From: CAZFRF01 sp964540925
Lineage (GTDB): Bacteria; Patescibacteriota; Microgenomatia; Levybacterales; UBA12049
Direction: 5' to 3'
Length of the DNA stretch: 34,635 nt
Assembly (NCBI GenBank): GCA_964540925.1
Contig: CAZIOR010000005.1
Coordinates: 1-34,635, forward strand
The notes beneath the pieces were generated by a model. The model had not been told where the DNA came from and made no database searches. It was given only the letters and a program-made list of their open reading frames with translations. Made by a program: the position numbers and the translations under genes. Below are positions 29,586-34,635 of the stretch, one piece after another. Numbering within the stretch: position 1 is the stretch's first letter; each line of letters begins with the position of its first letter.

Positions 29586-31773
29586 TATTATCTCCTTTTA
29601 TAATTTTAGTTCCATAAGGAGTTTCATACAAGATATAGATCATATTGCTCTTTTGATCTATATTACCTCCGTAAAACCAAATTAAATATTTATAATAGTC
29701 CAAAAAACTTTCAAATTGACTACCATCCCCTTTTCCAACTAAACGCACCTGCTTTCCATTAGAATCTTTAACTACATATTTTGCCGCATCAGTTTTTGAA
29801 AAATACTTATTATTTTGTTTATATGCATCATAATATCCCGAACTATTTAAATATTTAAAATTTGTAAAAAGAAATATAAGAACTATAACAAGTAACGCTA
29901 AATTAAAACTTTTTCTTTTAATTAAATTTCCTAAAAATGCAGCAACTAAAAGAATTAGTGGAATAATTAATGAATAAAGATATGCATCAGAAAATGTTTT
30001 ATTGATAAATATCCCAAGAATTAAAAAGAAGATAATTACAATAAGAATTGAAAAATTAAGATATCTTTCTTTAAAAGTATTATATAAAGCATAAACACTT
30101 GCTAAAATTAATAAGCTAATCGATAAAAAACTTGATTCTACAAAAAATAATTTATCGATAAAATTAACCAAATAGTGAATTAAAGGAAACAAAGCAATAT
30201 CAGAATGAGTAGAAGTTAATGTAAGATAAGCTTTATAGAATATCCACCCTCCGAAAACAAATGTTTGAGGAAAACCGTTTTGCAAATCATATATTAATAC
30301 TGGAATTAAAGGCAATATAAAAAAAGCTACGGATGCTATTATAGTTTTACGATTTTTTAAATTAGTAACCCAATTTTTTCTTCTCAATAATCCATAAATA
30401 AAGACCACAAATGATGTAAACATGAAAATTACTGTCTGTAATTCAAAATTATATAAAAGAGAAAGAAGTAAAAGTACTACTGGAAAATAGTTAATATTTC
30501 CCTTTATCCACTTAAACATTGCGAAAATAAATAAAAGTGTAAGTAAGGGAATAGGACTTGTATGATAAGGCATTCTTGATCCCATAATTACATAAGTAGA
30601 AAATGTATAAATAATAGCAGCAAACAACCCTATAATAGGATTAAACATTTTAGATGAGAATTTATAAATTAAAACTAAAGTACTTAGATCCAAAATTACA
30701 GTAAAAATTACAGGAGATAAAGGATTAAAGGAAAACAATTTAAAAATGAAAGACAAAATATAAGTCCACATTGCCCCTTGATGCAACCAAACGTGACTAG
30801 ATGTTATTCCTACCAAAGGTATTGAAAAAGAAACAATAAAATCTCTTGCTGATAAATAAAACCACCCTTGATCTCCAATCCCTAAATTAATTGTTGATTC
30901 AAATTTATATATTCTTAATCCAAAAGCGACAGCAAATATTAATAAGAACAATAAATTATTTAAATTTATACCTAAAAATAAATTAATAACAAATGATTTT
31001 AATATTCCAAATTTCTTTTTGAAATAATAGTTTCTACTGTCAATAAATATTTCGTTTTTATTTTCAAGAAGTTTTGTTGATGTTCCCCACTTATGAATTA
31101 ATTTAAGTCTTGAATCAATATAAATTTCATATCCTAGTGCTCTAACTTTGTCGCAGAGATCAAATTCTTCAAAATATAAGAAAAATCTTTCATCAAATCC
31201 TTTTACTTCTTTAAACAAGCTTTTCCTGATAACAAATGCCGTACCAGGCACGTTATCTACTTTTGTTGGCAAATTTGTATTCCATTTTTTTGTCCAATAG
31301 TTCCTGGATATAAAATTATTAGGAAATATTTTATCTAAAAAAGAAAATTTTACTAATGCTTCAAAAAAGCCAACATTCCTTGCTCCTTGCTCCATTACAG
31401 AATTATCTGAATTTAATAAAATTGGAGCAATAATTCCTAAATTTATTTTTTTATTAAATTCTTTATAAATTGAAGACAAAACATCTTGGGTAAAAATAAC
31501 ATCAGGATTAAGTATAAATAAAAACTCTCCCTTTGCTCTTTTTGCTCCAAAATTAACACCGCCGCCATAACCTAGATTTTTTCCGGAATTACAATAAATA
31601 ATGTTCTTATATTTAATTATCTTTTTCTTTATCTCAGTGTTCTCGCTATTATCTACAATAATTACTTCAAACAAATTTTTTGGAGAATATTTATATAAAC
31701 TATTTAAAGTTTCGATTAGGTCTTTTTCATTTTTATAATGAACAATTATTATAGAATATTTAATGTTTTTCAT
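29560..31773 (-). CDS. Fusion of a GT2 glycosyltransferase with a GT-C membrane domain
   Basis: The 737-aa product joins two enzyme types. Residues 1 to about 265 form a cytoplasmic GT2 of the rhamnosyltransferase-like group: YSIIIVHYKNEKDL, VIIVDNSEN, GKNLGYGGGVNFGAK, FLFILNPDV (NPD in the DxD place), NVPGTAFVIRKSLF, FDERFFLYFEEFDLCDK. From about 275 on there are some ten membrane segments with the GT-C acidic motif IGDQGWFYLSARDF in the first outside loop, then a soluble tail of about 90 residues. The GT2 part would use a nucleotide sugar inside; the GT-C part would use a lipid-linked sugar outside. No break in the frame is visible between the two. It overlaps its neighbours by 4 nt (upstream) and 26 nt (downstream). 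Confidence 0.88.
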   Translation of the reverse strand: MKNIKYSIIIVHYKNEKDLIETLNSLYKYSPKNLFEVIIVDNSENTEIKKKIIKYKNIIYCNSGKNLGYGGGVNFGAKRAKGEFLFILNPDVIFTQDVLSSIYKEFNKKINLGIIAPILLNSDNSVMEQGARNVGFFEALVKFSFLDKIFPNNFISRNYWTKKWNTNLPTKVDNVPGTAFVIRKSLFKEVKGFDERFFLYFEEFDLCDKVRALGYEIYIDSRLKLIHKWGTSTKLLENKNEIFIDSRNYYFKKKFGILKSFVINLFLGINLNNLLFLLIFAVAFGLRIYKFESTINLGIGDQGWFYLSARDFIVSFSIPLVGITSSHVWLHQGAMWTYILSFIFKLFSFNPLSPVIFTVILDLSTLVLIYKFSSKMFNPIIGLFAAIIYTFSTYVIMGSRMPYHTSPIPLLTLLFIFAMFKWIKGNINYFPVVLLLLSLLYNFELQTVIFMFTSFVVFIYGLLRRKNWVTNLKNRKTIIASVAFFILPLIPVLIYDLQNGFPQTFVFGGWIFYKAYLTLTSTHSDIALFPLIHYLVNFIDKLFFVESSFLSISLLILASVYALYNTFKERYLNFSILIVIIFFLILGIFINKTFSDAYLYSLIIPLILLVAAFLGNLIKRKSFNLALLVIVLIFLFTNFKYLNSSGYYDAYKQNNKYFSKTDAAKYVVKDSNGKQVRLVGKGDGSQFESFLDYYKYLIWFYGGNIDQKSNMIYILYETPYGTKIIKGDNNVKHSSSN

Positions 31774-33323
31774 TTTGCTTTATAAACGTAAACTAAAACA
31801 GCTTTACTTACTTTTACTTCATAAACTAATTTATATTTTTCTTTAATTTTTTTATCACTGAAACCGTCCCTAATTATATGATAATGATTAACTACAACAT
31901 AATCATATTTAAGCTCATCTCTATATTCATAGTAATTAAACTTTTTGTCTATTGGAAAGGTCGTCTCTGGAGAAACTGCCAATCCAATTCTTGAATTAGT
32001 AGGTGCATTTTTTAATAAATACATTCCCGCTTCTCTTTGTCCTTGACCCCACCACCCAATTTGAAACAAATTGTATTTATATACAGTATCCACTCCTCCA
32101 ACTAGTTCATTAAAATAATCTAAATAGTAAGGAGAAACATATATTAAATTTAAAAATAAATATATTGTAAAGAAAAAAAGAATAATTAATTTTTGTACAT
32201 GTTTTATTTTTTCTAAAATTAGATTTAAACCTACTGCTGATATAATAGCTATTGCTGGATAAATTTCCACTATATATCTTAAGCCGTGTTGTCTCCAAGA
32301 ATAGAATGATAACAAAAAAGGGACAATAAACCATAAAATAATTAACCATTTTTGACAATTAATATTGTTAAATATTTTTTTAAGCCCAAGAAAAAACAAA
32401 AAAATTACTACAATGGGTATGGAAATAAAAAAATATACTGCATAATAAAAAATAGGAGTTATTCTTAAGCTGCCCATAAAAACTTCGGGAGGAGATAAAG
32501 TAAAAATTAAAGGGTTAGATGAAAATTTAACTGACCAAAGTTTTTCGTTAATTTGCATAAGCTCTGGCATATGAATAATTGCTTGCGGCCATATAGCGAA
32601 AAAGACCAAACATGATATTAAAATAATTAAAATAAAAGTTTGAATATATTTTTTAAAATATAATGCCTTTTCCTTACTATGTAGTTTTTTATAATGCAAA
32701 AACATCGTAATAGCTAAAATTAAAAATAAAAGTGCATCTGTTTGTTTTACCTGCAATGCAATTCCCGTTAATATTCCAGAAATAATTATTGTTTTTTTAC
32801 TGAATTTATCTAATAAGAATAAATATGAATAGATCGTTATTGGATAAATGAAAAGTTTTAAGCTTTCAGTTGTGACTAATTGTGACAATCCAATAGTAAA
32901 CGGAAGCAATAAATAAATAGAACCACTAAGTATTCCTATTTTAAAATTAAATATTTTCCATGAAGTTAAAATTACAAAAAATAATCCTATTGAAAATAAA
33001 ATTGCAGATAAAATACGAGAGAATGTGTAATCGTAATTAAAAATTACATTATCTTTTCCTACATTTTCCTTATCAAAGATTGCTGTTATTCCATATAAGT
33101 ATTTAACTAAAGGGGGATGGTCATATGTAATATAAAAATATTTATTATTAAAATCTTTTTTTTCAAAAATTTTAATAAATTCATACCCTTGACTTACATA
33201 TACTTCCTCGTCCCAAGTTCTACCAATCTGATTTAATGTAGACAGTCTTATTGCTAACGATAAAACAAAAAACAAAAAAAGAATATATATTTTTTTGTAT
33301 CTAATAATTACTTCTAGATTCAT
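31770..33323 (-). CDS. PMT/GT39-family membrane glycosyltransferase
   Basis: The 517-aa protein has about 11 membrane segments. The first outside loop carries GRTWDEEVYVSQGYEF (the Asp-Glu pair typical of GT39/PMT_2) and TYDHPPLVKYLYG, a close match to dolichyl/polyprenyl-phosphate-mannose protein mannosyltransferases and ArnT-like enzymes. The C-terminal soluble part includes LFQIGWWGQGQREAG. It should move a sugar from a polyprenyl-phosphate carrier to an acceptor on the outer face of the membrane: protein, lipid or growing glycan. It overlaps the GT4 gene by 23 nt and the fusion gene by 4 nt. Confidence 0.9.
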   Translation of the reverse strand: MNLEVIIRYKKIYILFLFFVLSLAIRLSTLNQIGRTWDEEVYVSQGYEFIKIFEKKDFNNKYFYITYDHPPLVKYLYGITAIFDKENVGKDNVIFNYDYTFSRILSAILFSIGLFFVILTSWKIFNFKIGILSGSIYLLLPFTIGLSQLVTTESLKLFIYPITIYSYLFLLDKFSKKTIIISGILTGIALQVKQTDALLFLILAITMFLHYKKLHSKEKALYFKKYIQTFILIILISCLVFFAIWPQAIIHMPELMQINEKLWSVKFSSNPLIFTLSPPEVFMGSLRITPIFYYAVYFFISIPIVVIFLFFLGLKKIFNNINCQKWLIILWFIVPFLLSFYSWRQHGLRYIVEIYPAIAIISAVGLNLILEKIKHVQKLIILFFFTIYLFLNLIYVSPYYLDYFNELVGGVDTVYKYNLFQIGWWGQGQREAGMYLLKNAPTNSRIGLAVSPETTFPIDKKFNYYEYRDELKYDYVVVNHYHIIRDGFSDKKIKEKYKLVYEVKVSKAVLVYVYKAK

Positions 33324-34422
33324 TTTTTAAATAATTTATTTTTTTAAATAATAATTTTTCTAACTCTTTTCCTTTTACTTCCCAGTCCCATTTTTCAACC
33401 ATTTCTTTCCTTGCAATTTCTCCTAATCTTTTTATTTCACCTTCATTACTTAAAAGCTCATCAATTTTATCTGCAAACATTTTTGAATTCCTTTTTAATA
33501 AAAATCCTGTTTTATTATTAACTATTGTTTCTTTATGTCCCGCCTCATCAACTGCAACTACTGGTATGCCACAAGACATAACTTCCATTGGAACCATACC
33601 TAATGGCTCTCTATATGACACTGAAATAAATATTTTAGATTTTCTATAAACTTTTATTAATTCATCATCAGATAACCATTCGTTTTCAAAAGCAACAACT
33701 CTAATCCTGGGCTTTAATCTCATTGATTCAATAATTTTTTTAAAAAAGGGGTACCCGTCTAATTTGTCATAAGATCCGATAAATAATAGATCGAATTCTT
33801 TTTTCGTTTTTTTAGGAAAAAAATGCTTAGCATTTACTCCATAATGAATAACATCTCCATCAAAACCATAAACCTTTTTAAATTGACTGCGTGTAAATTT
33901 TGAATTGAAAATAATATGATCTGCCGACTTTATATTAAAAATGTCCATTTTTTTTCTTATTAATCTATTTAGTTTTTCATAATGAGTTCTAAAAATATCA
34001 ATATTTATTGGTTTAAATAATTCAGGCTCATAAATAATTCGATAATAAGGATCATGACAATAGAAGAAAGATGGAATTTTAAGATATTTTAAAATAAAGG
34101 GTGACTCAATAAATTGCGATGCACAAACAAATGCTAAATCATATTTTTTATCAATTTCATTCCCTATTTTCTTATTAAGATTATTCAATTTAATTAATTC
34201 AATCGTGTCTTTATAAACTCTTACGATCGGATTCTTTCCAGTCCATTTTTTAGCTTTAAAAGAATAGGCATAAATATGTGAATAGCTAGATTTTTCATCT
34301 TTTATAAAATCTATTGTATACAAATCTACAGTATGACCGAGAATCTTAAGTTGTCTCGCAAATTCATTTGTAGACCTCCTTGCTCCTCCTTTATGTAATT
34401 CATGATAAACTGCTATTCTCAT
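33301..34422 (-). CDS. Family 4 glycosyltransferase (GT-B fold)
   Basis: A 373-aa retaining glycosyltransferase. The N-terminal Rossmann domain begins MRIAVYHELHKGGARRSTNEF, shown here only up to its acceptor-side Gly-Gly loop. The C-terminal domain has DLLFIGSYDKLDGYPFF and the GT4 donor-binding EPLGMVPMEVMSCG (E-x7-E) followed by PVVAVDEAGHKE. The long Tyr/Phe-rich middle (SFFYCHDPYYRI) and FNSKFTRSQFKKVYG are usual for the family. It is cytoplasmic and probably adds a sugar to the lipid-linked precursor before export. It overlaps the flippase gene by 4 nt. Confidence 0.93.
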   Translation of the reverse strand: MRIAVYHELHKGGARRSTNEFARQLKILGHTVDLYTIDFIKDEKSSYSHIYAYSFKAKKWTGKNPIVRVYKDTIELIKLNNLNKKIGNEIDKKYDLAFVCASQFIESPFILKYLKIPSFFYCHDPYYRIIYEPELFKPINIDIFRTHYEKLNRLIRKKMDIFNIKSADHIIFNSKFTRSQFKKVYGFDGDVIHYGVNAKHFFPKKTKKEFDLLFIGSYDKLDGYPFFKKIIESMRLKPRIRVVAFENEWLSDDELIKVYRKSKIFISVSYREPLGMVPMEVMSCGIPVVAVDEAGHKETIVNNKTGFLLKRNSKMFADKIDELLSNEGEIKRLGEIARKEMVEKWDWEVKGKELEKLLFKKINYLKNESRSNY

Positions 34423-34635
34423 TTATTGTTAAAAACTTTATTTAAAAAATATAATGAAATTGGAATTGGTACAATAATACCTAAAAGAGCAGCAAATGCA
34501 ACACCAATTAAACCAAAATACGTCATAAATGGGAAAATACATATTACTAAAACAACTAAATTAATTAACGTAATTATTGAAGAATAAACTTGTTTATTTA
34601 CTGACAGAAACACAATTGCAGGAAAACCAAAAATA
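34419..34635 (-). CDS. Wzx-like polysaccharide flippase, C-terminal part (cut by window edge)
   Basis: The reading frame is open to the right edge of the window, so the 5' part of the gene is missing. The visible 71 codons or so hold two or more hydrophobic helices (ITLINLVVLVICIFPFMTYF, then IGVAFAALLGIIVPIPI) and end in FLNKVFNNK. The preceding PAIVFLSVNKQVYSS and the FGLIGVAFA pattern match the last helices of MATE/Wzx-type exporters that flip lipid-linked oligosaccharide. Its place at the head of a glycosyltransferase operon supports this. Short GTG/ATG starts inside the frame are unlikely to be real starts. Confidence 0.7.
   Translation of the reverse strand, partial: IFGFPAIVFLSVNKQVYSSIITLINLVVLVICIFPFMTYFGLIGVAFAALLGIIVPIPISLYFLNKVFNNK

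Noticed and set aside
1..34635. Recoded UGA (code 25) as in Gracilibacteria
   Set aside because: TGA ends several genes at tight ATGA overlaps (murT, gatA, gatB, GNAT), and no in-frame TGA occurs within recognised proteins.
1..34635. CRISPR arrays, insertion sequences, prophage genes
   Set aside because: No regularly spaced repeats, transposase, integrase or phage structural genes were seen. Apart from the LysM core, no long repeats were noticed by eye.

Overview
The window looks like a chromosome segment from an ultra-small, AT-rich bacterium of the Candidate Phyla Radiation (Patescibacteria), most likely the Microgenomates side. This is an inference from several features: very low GC, short intergenic spaces, many start/stop overlaps, small versions of core proteins (for example a 114-aa ATP synthase delta subunit), a MurT/GatD lipid II amidation pair, and a large cluster of membrane glycosyltransferases. 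TGA is used as a normal stop (gatD-murT, gatB-gatA and GGDEF-gatB junctions), so the recoded-UGA lineages (Gracilibacteria, Absconditabacteria) are unlikely. No mobile element, CRISPR array, rRNA or intrinsic terminator was recognised.

Layout. Positions 1-2350 (+): uvrB, then a 76-aa protein of unknown function behind a near-consensus promoter. Positions 2388-5754 (-), read right to left: tRNA-Asp(GTC), a LysM membrane protein, tRNA-Gly(CCC), a frameshifted NUDIX hydrolase, pyrG, rplS. Positions 5816-11095 (+): polX, lemA, htpX, murT, gatD. Positions 11104-18102 (+): gatC, gatA, gatB, a GGDEF protein and dnaE. Positions 18134-24105 (+): a complete F1Fo ATP synthase operon, atpBEFHAGDC. Positions 24098-24598 (-): an unknown 166-aa protein. 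Positions 24679-26017 (+): tRNA-Thr(CGT), a GNAT acetyltransferase and a membrane-anchored Ig-like protein. Positions 26001-34635 (-): an exported-glycan operon with a Wzx-like flippase (cut by the window edge), a GT4, a PMT/GT39-type GT-C, a GT2/GT-C fusion, a second GT2, another GT-C-like protein and an O-antigen ligase/polymerase.

The strongest observation is how expression is organised. The first gene of most transcription units has a sigma70-type promoter whose -10 hexamer ends only 5-7 nt before the start codon (uvrB, rplS, pyrG, polX, gatC, atpB and probably the GT-C gene at 28753; 10 nt for the 76-aa gene). The mRNAs should therefore be leaderless. In nearly all of these the -35 lies 17 or 18 nt further upstream. 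Strong Shine-Dalgarno sequences occur instead at genes inside units (lemA, atpE, atpD, the GT2 at 29585, and the LysM gene behind a tRNA). All three tRNA genes are followed on the same strand by a protein gene; in two cases the start codon lies only 5-7 nt past the tRNA discriminator base, so tRNA 3' processing itself could create a near-leaderless mRNA. This pattern also corrects several starts: rplS to 2675, polX to 5816 and the GNAT gene to 24756.

Functionally, the window joins DNA repair and replication (UvrB, PolX, DnaE), translation support (GatCAB, L19, three tRNAs), nucleotide supply (PyrG), cell-wall work (MurT/GatD, LysM), membrane quality control (LemA, HtpX), energy (H+-type ATP synthase) and surface glycan synthesis.
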